Assembly (NCBI RefSeq): GCF_029867415.1
Contig: NC_081185.1
Coordinates: 74,435,553 to 74,499,552 of the forward strand
From: Vicia villosa
Taxonomy: Eukaryota > Streptophyta > Magnoliopsida > Fabales > Fabaceae
Length of the DNA: 64,000 nucleotides
Direction of reading: 5' to 3'
The position numbers were made by a program, and so were the translations under genes. The stretch's first letter is position 1; each line of letters starts with the position of its first letter. Shown one piece after another: positions 44,493 through 60,042 of the stretch. A model generated the notes under the pieces. That model was not told where the DNA came from. It worked only from the letters and a program-made list of their open reading frames with translations, and did no database searches.

Positions 44493-47105
44493 TCATTTTC
44501 TGCTCCAGAAAAAACAGCAACCCTGGAAAAGCAAGGACAAGAACAAATTAAAACGATGAAGCATCAATATAGTGACACAACTTATTACGTCTTAGTGAAC
44601 AGGTGTTGTGAGTATATACCTGAGCTTTGTCACTTGGAGGTTGGTTACGGATAACATACGATCTCCCGTTCGGTGTGCCTGGTGCGTTTCCAGCCGTGTC
44701 TTGTTTTTCCTTGCGCACTTTGTCGAAAATGTGAGTGTAGCCATCAGCTGATGCAGGGTCATTCTCATCCCACTCACCAAACTTTGGAACAGCAGCACTT
44801 TTATCAGGCTGCCAAATCAATGTCATAAAACACACAAAAACTCAGAAATCATTTTTGAAGCGAAGTTCGATTAAGATTCAGAAGTTAAAGGCTACAAAAA
44901 ATTGCAATGGTTGGTGCAATATATATTAAAGATTTTACATTTCCTGTAATGTCTCTGTTCCTGTTCCTTTTTCAGTGCCGTTTGAAGTTGTTTTACACAA
45001 ACCAGGTAAATAGGTTAATTATTAACAAAACAATAGTTAATGCTGCATGAACTTTGAAAACGACTAATAAATCGGAACAATTTCTTTTCAAAGACAGTTA
45101 AAAAGGAATGAAGGAAATACGTGATAAGATCAAGATGACAAAAAAGAAAACTAACATTTTCATCCTCTCGATTGACTGATCTCAATCGAGATCTTCCCGG
45201 TGTACCGTGACTGCTCTCATATGAATTCTTTCCTTCCCAAGAAGGGCTATCTCTGCCAGGGGTTTTAGCCTGGCGATGAAGAGGTGAACGTTCGACACTG
45301 TACTCCGAGCCAGCAGTACTTTGTCTTGAAGGTCTTCTGCGGTTATCAGCAGAAACAACTCCAGGACGATGGACGGAATCACCAGCACTCTTGTTGTTTG
45401 AACTTTCATTGCGAGCTGGCGAGTTAACAGATTGCTTAAGATCACTGTCTTCCTTGTTTTTTTGTAACTCATTATGTGCTGGTCTCGCTGATCCTTTTTC
45501 AGATATATTCTCTGAGTGAACTCTTGGCTTTGGAGGAATTACATCAGCAGAAGATGAATTTGGAAGATCTAAATCTGCATTTTCCTCAGGGTCATTCGGA
45601 TTGATCATTTTAGTGCCAGGTCGAGTTTTCCGGGCTTTGTCAAAATACACTGTATACGGAACATCATTTTCAGCTTCCCAATTGCCAAACTTTGGAACAT
45701 GAGAACGTTGCTGTAAAATTGAGACACGTTGAAGGGATCCTATTAAGTAAAGTTTCAACAAATAAACCCTCATACAAGCTATGAAGCGAAGCACGAACAC
45801 CTCTAGGAGAAAGCATGTCACGGTGTCCGACACACGTCACTTTCCGACACTTGCACGACACCCATATGATACGTGTCAAATAAATCAGACAACTATCGGA
45901 AAAGTCAAACAAGTGTCCCCCTAAAAAATTGTTTTTTTCTTTGCTTAGGCACTCTTTGAATCGGTGTGACACTTGTATGACATCCGTATGACACTCATAC
46001 AACACGTGTCGGACAATTCAGACCAATGTTTCAAAAAGAAATTGTCTTTCTCTTTGCTTCATTCAGACAATTCAGACCAATGTTTCAAAAAGATCTTTAC
46101 TTTAACACACCTTATACATGTCTTGAAAAAATATCATACCCATCTAAAAGGGTTAAACATGTATTGAAACAATGTTATCAACGAAGAATTAAAGACATTA
46201 ATTTTGATTAGAACTGTTTTATTTCTTTTGATAAAAAATGGATAAATGAAGCTAAAATCTTATCATATATGTAGTGGTGTTTGTGACCTATGTTTTTTAA
46301 CATTATCAGTGTCAGAGTATCCGAATTGTGTCCTGGTATCCATGTCAGATTGCATTCTTTATAGCATACAAGTATCAAATGCTAACAAACATGCTTCTTG
46401 TACTAGAATCAGAGTTAATAATAGGTAAATAATATAACAAGGTACTAATTTATCCATATTCCTCCATTTACTCATTGATAACCCTTCTAAGATTGATTCC
46501 AAAAAAAAAATCCAATAAGGAAAATCAAACTAAATATTACCCAAAGTACCCTATTCAATTCAAGCCATTCATCTCCCTTTAGAATTCCCAAAACATGTAA
46601 ATTTCATCTAAGAACAATTTTTCATCAATTCTCAACAAGTGAAAAGCCTTTTCCATTTTTACTTTCATGCCCATACCTTTCTAAAAGCTATAAATAGTAA
46701 CAATTTTCAAGTGCAAACACTATTACACCTCAAAGACTATAAATAGTAAGTCACATGTTTCAACCTAAAGTGTCGGTGATGGTGTTCCATAGAAACAACC
46801 TCATCATGGTTCAAATAAGCAGCAAAATAAGTTACTTATGGTTGGTTTATCAGCAGATGAATTAGCATACCAAACCCAAAAGATAAATCAAATTTTGGTC
46901 AACTACATCAATAATCAAGTCATCAGGATAACAATCAAGAGATTGAAAGGGGAAAAAAAACAAAATTGACATAGAAAAAGATTACAACATAATGCAAAAG
47001 ATTTGAAACTAAAGTTCCTTAAATCAGAATAAAAGTGCCCAAAAACAAGGATCAAAACAATTGACAAAGAGGAGAGAGAAAGTAGAAGAAACTCACTGTT
47101 GACAT
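44493..47105 (-). CDS. RIN4-like: RIN4-like protein with two NOI domains
   Basis: Four coding exons on the minus strand: 47105-47097 (MST only), 45710-45156, 44808-44620 and 44522-44493, all with GT/AG borders and in phase 0, giving 260 residues. RIN4 is a plasma-membrane immune regulator guarded by NLR receptors and targeted by bacterial effectors. The N-terminal NOI ([19 protein letters not shown]) and C-terminal NOI ([20 protein letters not shown]) each contain the PKFGxW core that AvrRpt2-type proteases cut in known RIN4 proteins. The C-NOI Thr of [10 protein letters not shown] corresponds to the regulatory phosphosite. The last exon ends GCCFFWSRK; its paired Cys fits the palmitoyl anchor. 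Between the NOIs is a charged, Ser/Arg-rich disordered linker. Arabidopsis RIN4 is shorter (211). Intron 1 is 1386 bp and holds repeat sequence. Confidence 0.9.
45800..46400. repeat. repeat-derived sequence in RIN4-like intron 1
   Basis: Multiple GTGTCCGACAC, ACACGTGTCGGAC and GTATGACA motifs in both orientations, plus a local direct repeat (GACAATTCAGACCAATGTTT at 46012 and 46069). It looks like a non-autonomous element, but clean termini were not found. Confidence 0.4.
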
Positions 47106-47289
47106 CTGATAGTGAAGAAAGCTTGAGAAAATAGGGACAACCCAAAATTTGTAGAGGTGAATTGTTGAAGAAAGTTGAGATTTTTGGTTGGATCAGAGAC
47201 AATAAAGATGAGAGCTCAGAGAACCCAGGAAACTGTTCCGTACAGTTCAAAGACTCAATAAGAGAATGAAGGAAAAAACAAAAGACTTT

Positions 47290-47901
47290 TGTGTTAGAGA
47301 GAGGTTTATGAACCGGTTACCGGCGCCACCGGTAATGTTTGACTGTCTATGACTATGTAATGTAAAATTGAAAATTGAAAATGTTGGTATTGTTTAGTCA
47401 TAATCATGATTTAAATTAATTTAAAATATATTGTGTTTTTAAATATTTTTTTTGATTAAATATATTTTCTCATGCTCTTAGCTAAAATTATACTTTTTAG
47501 TTCTTATAAAATTAATTGATTTTTTTTTATTGTAAAAAGCTAATATGTTTCATTAAAAACAAATGATCAATACAAAATGATTAATATAATAAGGATGTCA
47601 AATAAAAAAATGAATTATCACTAGTATTATATAAATTTGTTAGTGCAAGTATATAAAATATATTTTATATAATATGAATTAAGAGTTACATGGAACAATT
47701 TTTTTTATAAAATATACTTATCAAGTTACATGGAACAATTTTTTTCTCCTTTTTAGAAAAATGGACATAAGAGTTAGTGCAAAAAATCTATAAAATATGA
47801 ATTAATTAAAATTAGAGCCAAAATACAAGTTAAGAAATTTATTTTTAGTGGACATAAGAGTTAGTGCAAAAAGTCGATAAAATACGAATTAATTAAAATT
47901 A
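47290..47901. other. AT-rich intergenic with a 75-bp tandem pair
   Basis: Upstream of the RIN4-like gene. GACATAAGAGTTAGTGCAAAAA occurs in two tandem units at about 47764 and 47850. No gene. Confidence 0.55.
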
Positions 47902-48085
47902 GGGTAATGCTAACTTGTGCCTCAAAGGCACAAGTTAAGAAATTTACTTTTAGAAATTTTGTTTTAAAAAATATAATAAAAAAATTAATTTTATACTTTC
48001 ATTAAAATTAATTTACAAGTTTTAAAATATTTTTTCTTCAGTTAATTTTTAATTTGTGCCCTTAGAACACAAGTTAGCATTACCC
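47902..48085. mobile_element. Mutator-like MITE (184 bp)
   Basis: The left end GGGTAATGCTAACTTGTG is mirrored at the right (CACAAGTTAGCATTACCC). Flanks are TTAAAATTA (47893-47901) and TTACAATTA (48086-48094), 8 of 9 matching. Same family as 9513-9663. Confidence 0.75.
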
Positions 48086-48094
48086 TTACAATTA

Positions 48095-49860
48095 AATTAA
48101 ATTTAATGTTGTCTTGAACATGGAGTAATAGTTGAATCAAGTTATTACTCCTTTAGCATCTAAAATCATAGTTGGCTTAAAGTCCGTGATTCTTCAATAT
48201 TGATAATATTTATGATATTGAAAATAATAAAAATGAGTTGGAAAATTTTAAAAATAAAGTGGGAAGAGATTCATCCTGATTAAAAAAAGTGAAAATAATT
48301 TAAACATTTATAAATAAAAGAATCGGCATATTTATCATCTTAAAATTTTGAATAGGTATGTGTGATATCGCTCATAAAATATATTAATCATAAAAAAAAT
48401 CCTAACATAAAAATATTGTTTTTTTGTTGATCCACGAATTAATAGTTCCAAAATAAGAGAAATTGAAAATTGAAATTACAATATTTATACATTTATAAAC
48501 ATATAATTTTTAAAGCTCATATCTCCATTCATCTACATGCAAACATTTTAAGTCATACTATTAAGTTATCATATATTTTTTTTTAAAAAAAATATATATT
48601 ATTGAATTATTTTGCAAGTATATTTGAATATTGTTAAAAGTTTTTTACAAAAAACTTCAATATCTAATTCATAACTCCAAATATTGTTACTTTTTATTTG
48701 AATTTTTAGTATTTAAAACTTTTTATATGTAATTAATCTCAAGTAATAAAATTGAATTTTTAGTATTTAAAAATTTATAGGTAATTAATCTCAAGTAAAA
48801 AAAAAATGAATTTTTTATAAAGCACTTTTTTTATAATACTCTAAGCATGTTTGGAAAAAATGGTTCAAAAGTATATGTTGATTTGACAACAAAGATAAAT
48901 CTGTTTGCATGGAAATATTATAGAAACAAAAAAGTAATTTTTTTTTTTAACTTGAACCAAAAATAAAATTCGGTTCTAAATAATGAGCAATAATCTTTGA
49001 ATCCAATTCAAACAGCAATCTATAAAAAAAACCACTTGTTAATCATAGACGTGTGGATTTTGTTTGTTGCGAAATAAAAAAAAAAAGAATTATCACTAGT
49101 ATTATATAAATTTGCATGCAAGTATATACAATATATTTCATATAATAATTTATTATATTATTCATTAATTGTTTGCAACTACAATTTTCAAACGTAATAT
49201 ACCTCCCTAAGAACGTGCCTAGCTGCTAAGTTTAGGTAGGAATTTCTCTTTGAACATATTTTAATATTACAACTGACTAATGTCATTAGGCTAATTTGTC
49301 CCCACATGACCGTTTAATTAATAATATTTCCCTAAACAAGTAGGTTAGTTTATGCACATTGGAATCATATAAATAAATTTACAAAAATATGTATGCATGC
49401 AAAAAATATGAAACTTCTAAACAAATAATTTATTCAAATTATATCATATTAAGACAATTTTATATGAATACTTTTACCGAATTATATTATGCAGTTTAAT
49501 ATAATTAATTATTCATAATAATATTTTACATTAGATGAGTTATTTATTATATAATGGTGAAAATGTGGGTCCCTCTTGTTTAGAATTTATAATTGCACAA
49601 TAGTCCCACACCAGCTGTGTATGGGCCGGCCGGGCCACTAGGTTGTTGGATGTTTATTATAGTAAGTAGTTGAATGTAAAATAGCAAAATAAATTAGCAT
49701 TAATTTTTTTAAATACAGCTTTTATAAGACTATTAAAACCTTAAATTTAGACTTAACAAAAAAGAATTTATGGACGAGGAAAGCGGTTGGAAAGTGAGCT
49801 AAAGATTTCAATATGGCTCTAAAACCTTCTAAAAGAAAATCAAGATAGTGATCAACCTTG
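48095..49860. other. AT-rich intergenic, no gene
   Basis: A segment around 49088-49150 (GAATTATCACTAGTATTATA) repeats 47615-47680. Otherwise only AT-rich sequence. Confidence 0.55.
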
Positions 49861-52800
49861 ATGATACGTGGTTTTTTTTTCTTTTTCTCTCCTTCGCTTT
49901 TCTTCTCCTTCTGTTTCTACAGGGGTATGAGTGTCTTGTGGTCTAACATTACATCATTTGTGTAGGTTTGTGCTTTTGGGATTTTTTCGTGTTTTGTTCG
50001 GTTTCTTTTTCGGGTAGACTGAGTTTTTTTCTCGATGGTTTCTCTCTTGCTTCTAGTGTGTTGTTTTTCGCGCGGAGTGATTTTTTCTCTCTAGGGTTCC
50101 TCTCTTGCTTTTGGTGTGTTTTGGTCTCGATTTTGTCCTCTTTCCGCGCCGCCTTATGGTGCTCTTGTCCTCTGTCTGCGTCGTCTTTTTGACGGCTCAA
50201 CCATGGAAATCCAAGAAACTGTATAAAATATCTCCGAAACAACCAAGCCCTTCAAATAAATCCTATACAAAGTCCCATAATCAATCTACGACGAAACTAC
50301 AACACTGTCAACAATCATAATCAGAGTTCAAAGTACAGTCCTAACATTAATTCTAGCAACACAAAAAAGTCTGCAGATCAAGAAGATGATGTGGAAGATG
50401 ACTATTGTGTTTAGGATGAAATAGACGTTAGGGACGAGTTAAAAGAAAACCTAAAAGCTCTAATTGGAAATTCTTATCAGATAAGTCGATGCACAAGAAT
50501 TCCCAATCTGCATGGCTGGCAAGTATATGATGTGATCCTAAAGGGGTCAAAATTATTGATTTGAAAGCGATATTACATTATATCTCCATGGACAACGATA
50601 TGGGCACCAAGAAACTCCTTAAGGGATTTTCAAAAAAGTTTGGCTCTCAATAAAACACTAGATCCAAGAGTTTGAATCCCAAGAAGAACAATTTCACAAG
50701 GTTCTAGTCTGGATCCAGCTATGGGGTATTCCACATAAAATTAAAACCCCTCAAATGGGTAAGATTGGGGAAAATTGGGCAAGTTATGGAATTAAGCTTG
50801 TACATGTTCCCAAATAACTCTTTTTCTATTAAGATCAAGGTGCTATTGGATGTCAAGAAACTGCTTAAGGTTGGTATCCACATAGGAAATAAAAATGAAG
50901 GCACAAACTAGATTGAGTTCCGTTACGAGAGAATACATATGTTCTACTTTAATTGTGGCATAGGGGGGCATAATGAGGAATTATGCCCCTCTGAATTCCA
51001 AAAAGCTCTCTACCCTGATTTGCCAAACCCCTATGGGAGCTGGCTCAGATCCACATAATGTAGTAGGAAAGTGAAAGAACCAATGGATAATTCTAAAAAC
51101 CAATGGACTGACTTCTTGAGAAGTAGAGTTATTAGAGGAAACTCATGTATCAAGTACTACATTTATTCATTCATTTGGTCAAGTATCAAGCCTCATTTTC
51201 AAACTCTATTATCCAACTCTACCTGGCTCTTAGGCAATGGTTGTATAATCAATTTTTGGACTCAATGTTGGTCTAAGGTGGGTTGTTTGATGAATTTTCT
51301 TAATATACCTCAACAATTGAACCATAAGCTTAAATCCAAAGTTGAAGATTTCATTATCAATGACCAATGGTCTATCCTTTTCGAATTGCAATCCATGTTT
51401 CGAAATCTAAATGATCTTGTCCACAAAGTGGTCGTTCCCAACGAAGCTAAAGAAGATAAATTAATTTGGAATTACTCTACCTCAGGTGTGTTATCTCTTC
51501 ATGATGCTTACTGTTTCACTTGCATAACTCACCAACCTTTGCCTTCACTACGCCAAAAATGATTTTTGGTAGAACACTATAGGCAGCGCTGCTATATGTC
51601 CCGAGAAAAATTTAAATTTTAAAATTATATACATTAAACATCACTTTATGAAAAAGCGCTGCCTAAAGTTGAGAGCAAGCGCTGCCATAGGCCCGAAGGT
51701 CCCACATTAGAAAGCGCTTTAATAAAGTGTTGCCATAGGCCCAACAATAAGCGCTGCTATATGTCCAACAATAGAAAGCGCTGCCATAGGCCCAACAATA
51801 AGCGCTGCTATATGTCCAACAATAGAAAGCGCTGCCATAGGCCCAACAATAAGAAGCATTGCTATAGAACTAAAGCGCTGCTAAATCCACACTTTAGAAA
51901 GCGCTTTCTGAAAGCACTGCCTAAAGTCATTTATAATAGAATTAAAAAAAAAACAGTCTAGGTTTTGCTCGTGTTACTTTTCTGTTTTCTTCTTCTCCCA
52001 AATGCGCTCATCTCTTTCGTTCTCTCTTCTCCACGAAATCCACCGTCGCCGCTGCTCTGCCGTTTTTGGCAACCCTTCGTCCAATACCAACACGAAAGCC
52101 ACTGTCCCATCCTTCACTTTTCTCCATGAAAGCCACCGCCCCAGGTTCAGAAGCAAGGTTCAAAATTGTTTCATCTTCAAAAATCGGTAAACTTCTCATC
52201 ACCATTTTCATTATTTTTTGGTTTTCCATAAAAAACACTTCATCTTCAAAATATGTTCCAGGTTCATCATTAAAATCAATTCATCTTCAAGATTGCCCTA
52301 ATTTCTTCAAGTTCGATTATAGTTTCAGGTTCGATTGTAGTTTTTGATGGATGAATGTATGAGTTTCATGTTTCTTATAGTTAATTTTCTTAATCATGAT
52401 TCATAATGCATAGTTATTTAGAAACAATAAGAAAGAGTAATCTTATGAAATCATATTGGAAGTGAAAAAAGCTCGGTTTGCTTTTGTTTTTTCATGTTAA
52501 GTGACTCTAATTTCATGTTTGTGTTAATTGCATTGTTGGTTTAATCTGTATATTAATAAAGATTTATGATTTAATGGAAAGTTAATAGTATCCTGTTAAT
52601 CTTTTGCCATTGGCATTTTGCTTATGCTTACTTTGAATTCAAGTTTTCATGTTTCTAACTAAAACTGAACAATAACATGAGTTTTTGAGCTTTAATTTGT
52701 TGATGGTGGTGGCTTCCCAGATTTGATTTGTTTGATTTTAGCTTGCTTTGAAATCAATTTTCTACGTTTCAATTTTGGATTGAATAATAGCATGAGTTTC

Positions 52801-52984
52801 TTTGGTTTTAGTTTCATTTGTGAATTGAAATCCTTGAATAATCACAATTACTTCTTCGAAGAGGTTAGTTTCTTCATTGTTTTTCCATTTTAAATGTTTT
52901 GTTGTCAGCATTACATGGTCCTTTTTGTTTTAAATATTGTGTTACTCATCATCACTGCACTTATCTATGTGATTGGAACAAGAG

Positions 52985-54303
<1,319 letters not shown>

Positions 54304-56769
54304 AGGTATACTGTCTTTCTTTCATTGATGAGAATTTTGAGTATAACTTTTGAGTATAAATTCGAATAAGTTTTGTTTTATCATGATATGAATTTCGATC
54401 TTTTGGTTTTGTTTCAGGTTATAGGTGCAAATGTAGTAGATAGAGCTAACAAGTTCATTGTTGTTATTTTTTAGAAATTCTCGAAGATAGTAATATGTAG
54501 ATTTAGCATTTTAGAATTTTCAAGTTGTGTCATCAATTTTTCAAGTTGTTGTTGTATATATCATCAATTATATATATGTAGATTTTTGTATATGTAAATT
54601 TGGTGCATATTTATTGGATTGAAGTTACCAAATCTGGTGTAAAATGTGGTGAAAACCTGGTGCAAAATATGGTGAAAATTTATTTTATATATTGGACAGC
54701 GCTTTCTGTAAGTGAAAATAAGTCTTATATTAAAAAAATTTCGTGAACATTAGACAACGCTTAAAGAGAAAAGCGTTGTCTAAAGTGGGGAAAAGCGCCG
54801 CCTAAAGTGGGAAAGCGATGCCTAAAAGATAACCAAAAGCGCTGTCTAAAGAGAAAGCGCTGCTAAAGGGGTACTCTCCAAAGCGTCGTCTAAAGGGGTG
54901 CACCAGAAAGCGCTTTTAAAGTCAAAGCGCTGTCTAAAAGGGACATATAGCAGCGCTTTTACATTAATCTAAAGTGCTGCCTTTACTTATAGTAGCGTTG
55001 GTTTAGGCAACGCTTTAAAGCACTGTCTATGGCCAAAAAAGGCACCGTCTCTGTGCTTGTTTGGCATAGTGTTTGGGCCAAGCTTATCTAGAATTCAGCT
55101 ATTCCCCCTTCACACTTCAGTCTCATCTGGAGGATTATCCATAGGAAACCTACTAATGACAATCTTGCAACCAGAGATTGTCAGCCGCCCTCTATGTGGT
55201 CCTTGTGTAACAAGGCTTCTTAATCTTCTAGGCATCTTTGTGTGGACTATTTTTTTGCCAAAAATTTATTGAATTGACTGCAGAATATCTTAAACCATGC
55301 CATTGATTTTACCTCCTTCACCAGTTCTCTTAATATTGGTAAACAAAGGATGGAATCCTCAATGTGCTTTGGTCATCACTACATCAATCATTGCTTCTTA
55401 TAGAACAAACTGGTACTATAGAAATTACTTAAGATTCAAGGGTACATACAGAACTCACAATGACATCATCTCTAGCATTATTGCTTTAGTTGCTCTAACA
55501 GAAAATTCTATTGATCTTGCAACTGGTCCTTCTGTAACACCCCAATTTTATCCCGGTAATTAAAATGCAGAAATCAGAGTATTTTAAAAACTATCGACAA
55601 GCATTTGGGATATCACAATCACTTCATATAAACAACACATAATCAGATACACGTCACCTCAATCTCAATGGATCACAAACGACTTATATCAGTTCTAAGA
55701 ACAAACCAACTTTTATTTAATATGCAGCGGAATCATAACATTCGACTTTATAAACAAATCATCTTTGTTCAATCAGAAACAACTTTAAAACATCATAGTA
55801 CTTCTTAGAACTCAACAACTTATATCTTCACTACATGAAACAACAAAATAAACATCCTCCCGAGTGCTACGTATCAGAGCGACACACCAACTAGACTCGA
55901 TGAAGCTACAAACTTCCACATATATATTTGAGTACCTGCCCATTTCCCTTGGTAGGGGAAACATCTGCAGAAAGGGTGAGATATCAAACTATATAAATAG
56001 GATTATGATAAATTATATTTTAGGTAAAGAATATCAATGAATCACCGCTTCACACAACATCAACATAAATAACATCATCAATGAATAGCCATGATATAAA
56101 CATATAAGCATCTTCAACAAGTCAACATATAAGCATATTCAACAAGTCAATATATAAGCATCACAATACATAAATGTCATACCCCAAAATTTGCCCATTA
56201 TATTTCATGATAATTGAGCTCAGTTAATCTCTACAGGCTCACTCTCCTCCTAAGCAATGAAGGTGAAACCAAAAGTATCTTTTAGAAGACTCTTTGAGGT
56301 TTCTAAAATGTACAAAAAACGCCTTCATGTGATAAAAAATGAGAGAGATAGGACTTATACAAGTTGATCGATTTTCAAGGAAGGCGTAAAAACCTAAGTG
56401 AAGAATTTTGTATTTTTAAGTAATGGGCCATATTCTTTCAATCACCCACGAAAATACAAACCTATTAAAAGCCCAAGAACCATTTGATAAGTTTATTTTT
56501 ATTTTTTTATTATATTTATTTTGATTTATTCATTTAAAATCAATATAAATTAAATAAAATTAAAATAAATTAGAATCAAATCATATTAAAACTTTCCATT
56601 CACATCACATGTCCAAATTTATCCCATGGCTTCACTTACACGTGAAAAAGAGCACCAAAATAGATTTTCAACAAAATTGGAAAGGTTTCATGCACACATA
56701 AAGAACAAATATTTTTTTCAATCAATTGGCTTGATCTTTCTCCAATTTTATTTGACCTATTTCGTCCCA

Positions 56770-56777
56770 TATATAAG
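56770..56777 (+). promoter_or_regulatory. TATA box of LTR B
   Basis: TATATAAG within the LTR, followed by a GCAGCCTCACTC context about 25-30 bp downstream that could be the RNA start. Confidence 0.4.
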
Positions 56778-58935
56778 CATAAGAGTGCAGCCTCACTCAA
56801 TCACGAAAACCTAGCCCCAAACCCCCCTTACTCAAAGTTCAAAAATCAACCAAAAACTTGAAATTTCGTATTACAGTTTGCAGCCATTCTCAACACCAAC
56901 CATCCATCCAAAGCTTCTCAAGAGATCTGAACCATTACATAGGGCCAGGGACGCAAGAAATCCAAATCACCATGGATGAGTTCGTGAGAGTTTTTTGTTC
57001 GTAACCGTACATACATGCCTTTTTAGGCCAAAATAATTGCTCCACTGAACTCATGGCATGATTTTATGTAGGATTGGATCCTATTTATTCTGGTTAATCG
57101 CGTTTTTATGCAGGTTTAATTGTTCCCGAATTAGCCACGAAAAAGCCCTAAAAAACATAGCAAAATCGAAGCTTTTTCGTAGCAAATTAAGTTGCAGGTT
57201 TTTGAAGGTGGAGAGGTTGAAGGAGACACGCGTGTCGCTGCGCAGTTGGACAGTCAAAAAGTCACCCACGAACCTGAAAGCTGATTGGCCGCGCGTGGGA
57301 TTCCATTGATTTACGTTGTTTTCTTTTATTTCTTGCTTCGTATTCATTTATTAAACAGATTAACATTATAGCAGGGTTGGTGGAAAGGCAAAGACCATCG
57401 GCACGAACGCGTGGTTCGATCCTCGCGCGGGTCAATTTTTTTCCTTTTATTTTCTTACAATTGGTAACTCCTAGATCATATGCGCTTTGGTCCACACACA
57501 ACCTTGATACACCTTCAGATCCAACCCTTGGATTTCCATGGACAAAGATCTAATGCACGGAGGCGAAGATGCACCATAGACGCACAGGGAAGAGAAGCAG
57601 GGGATAAGGCGCTCTGTGTTTCTTTATTATTTTTATTTTTCTTTCTCTCATTTTATTTGTTTTGTTTTGCTTTTTTTTTATTATTTTAATTTACTAACTA
57701 ATAATCAAAACAAAACCATAATTTTTTTTAAAATTAATTAACCTTTTAGAATTTAAAACTAACTAGTACGTTATAGATTTTTGACAATTTTAATTACCTT
57801 TATAATTTAAATATAGTTTTTTTTTTTTTATTTTAAGTTAATTAGTTAATCAAAATAATTTAATAATTAATTTTTAATATAGGATTTAATCAAATAGTCT
57901 TAAGTTAATTTTAATTTGCTAATTAACCATCAAATCATTTTAATAATTTTCGATTTCTTCTCTCATCTCAAAATCCCGTGTATGACGCATGTCTGATTTA
58001 ACTTATTTATTTTATTTAGGATATTAGAATGTACATAGGTGAAAAAATGTAAAAATCATAGTGAATATCTTTATGTTTCTGCACTTTTAAATTCTCGTAT
58101 TTTTTTGTATATATATTGCTTAGATGAATGCTAACTAGGGTGTGTATGATAAGACAGAATCAAACGCTAGCTCACTAAAAAATACAAGATAAACTATAAA
58201 TCGAATCCAACACACTTGCACTCACTCACCCTTAGGGTACGCCCCTCTTGGTTGCCTTACGAATAAAGGTCGTGTCCCTCGAACGTAGAGGTACCAATTA
58301 GCAAAATCCCCCGATTCAAAAATCATTGCAAAGATCATAAGTCCCTCGATGACCCGCGATGTCGCCTCAATAATATGATCTAGTCCCTCGAGTAGTTGCC
58401 TACGAAACAATGATTGTCCCTTCGAATATTGCTAAAGGTACCTCTACCTGTTGCCTTCAAAACGACCTCGATGACCCTTCGATGACCCGCACGTCCAATA
58501 TAACAAGGATTTCCTACTTCCATATAGTATGGATGATCCTGGGAATCGTAAAAAGCATAGAAAAAGACCAACTATTATGGTAGTGCTCTTAGATTGCTTG
58601 CTCAAATACAAAAACTATTTTCACACTCTTTTCAAAAATAAAGGCTACGCTTTTAAGCTAAAGTCCTTTTATTCAAAAAGAAAACTCTTTTCAAACAAAC
58701 GAAAACAAACATGAGCTAAGCAAACTAAGAGCCCGTAGATAACTACGGATGAAAAGGGTGCTTACACCTTCCCTTTTCATAACCTACCCCCCGAACCCGT
58801 TTTTTCTTAAAAGGTCTTTTTTTGTACTTTTTACCTTTCCTAAAATTGGACAAAATAAAAGTCGGTGGCGACTCATGCTCACCGCAACATTGTTTGCGAA
58901 ATAAAAATAAAAGTCAGTTCACCGTATTACAGAAC

Positions 58936-58952
58936 TGGCGACTCTGCTGGGA
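58936..58952 (+). promoter_or_regulatory. primer-binding site of element B (tRNA-Arg type)
   Basis: TGGCGACTCTGCTGGGA, four bases after the LTR end. It matches the primer site typical of Ogre/Tat elements and fixes the 5' LTR boundary. Confidence 0.75.
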
Positions 58953-60042
58953 ATTTTTTAAGAGGGGTTTACCTTAGGGCTTAGTTCATTATAAATGTTT
59001 TTAATTGTTTGTTTGTATGCTTTATTCTTAAAGGTTGTTTGGGATTGTTCTGTGTGAAAGATCCTAACCCGGATCTGAGTACCTTAGGAAAATGGCATGA
59101 GATCAAGGAGACTGCACAGCGTATACTGATGTGGTTGATCTGATGGCCATCGTTAGTGTGACACATTGGTTTGTCCTGGTGTTCCTTGGGATCCGACTCG
59201 AGGAAATGCTTGGCTACCGCGTGGTGTCATTAAGCACTAATTCGTCCCTAGAACCTTAGTTGAACTAAACTTTGGCCTTTTAGAAAGTAGCGAGATGGCT
59301 GGCTTTGGTTCCGACTGAAGTTGGTTGATACTCGAAGCTACACTCATATGGACTGGACTTTCGGGACCTTCTCGGTTGGTGATTCGATCGCCGAACTGAG
59401 ATAAGCGCCTTCGAGAAAGGTCAATGATATGAACTCCCTAGAACCCGATCTTTATATAGGACAGGTTTGAACCAACTAAACTTCAGGGGGAGGGTACATA
59501 CCTTTGGGCCACATGCAAGCCAAACCATAAGGAAAAAATTGTGTGACATGTGTGACTTGTTTGTGTTTGCTACTAACCTTCATTTCCTTGCAGGTTTTGT
59601 TGAAATGACCTATTTGTCCTTACTATCTCACACTGAGTCTAATAAACTGCATTCGCATAACATCATGACATCATAAGCATAACATAATTAACTAACCCTT
59701 TCAAGGATCTTAGGAATTTAGGGCGCGCAATTTCGGGTGCTCTTATCAAGGACTGAATACCTATCAAAGGCAAGAGGATTTATTTTCCTCTAGCCACGTA
59801 TCTTCAAAATTCAGAAGTATCCCGAATCAGAGGCTATGACCCACTGGATATGGTGAGCTTGATTCCCATATAAGAACACCAAAATCAGAGTTCTTCGAAC
59901 AAAGACGCAACCAAATCATTTTCTAAAGTTGCTAACTAAATTCCTAAAGATCCTTGAAAATATTGCATTTGCATTCATAACATCGCATAACAGGTTTCCT
60001 ACAATAGGTCTCTCATCCTCCCTCGCTGTTTATTTCAGCATC

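Noticed and set aside
49949..50242. 97-codon charged minus-strand frame
   Set aside because: Lies antisense to the LINE 5' region, low-complexity Lys/Glu composition, no recognisable domain.
57385..57425. GGTTCGATCC B-box-like motif
   Set aside because: Isolated motif within LTR B with no matching A box or acceptor stem.
58222..58571. two frames repeated at 62013-62362
   Set aside because: Repeated only because they lie in the two LTR copies of element B; no domain.
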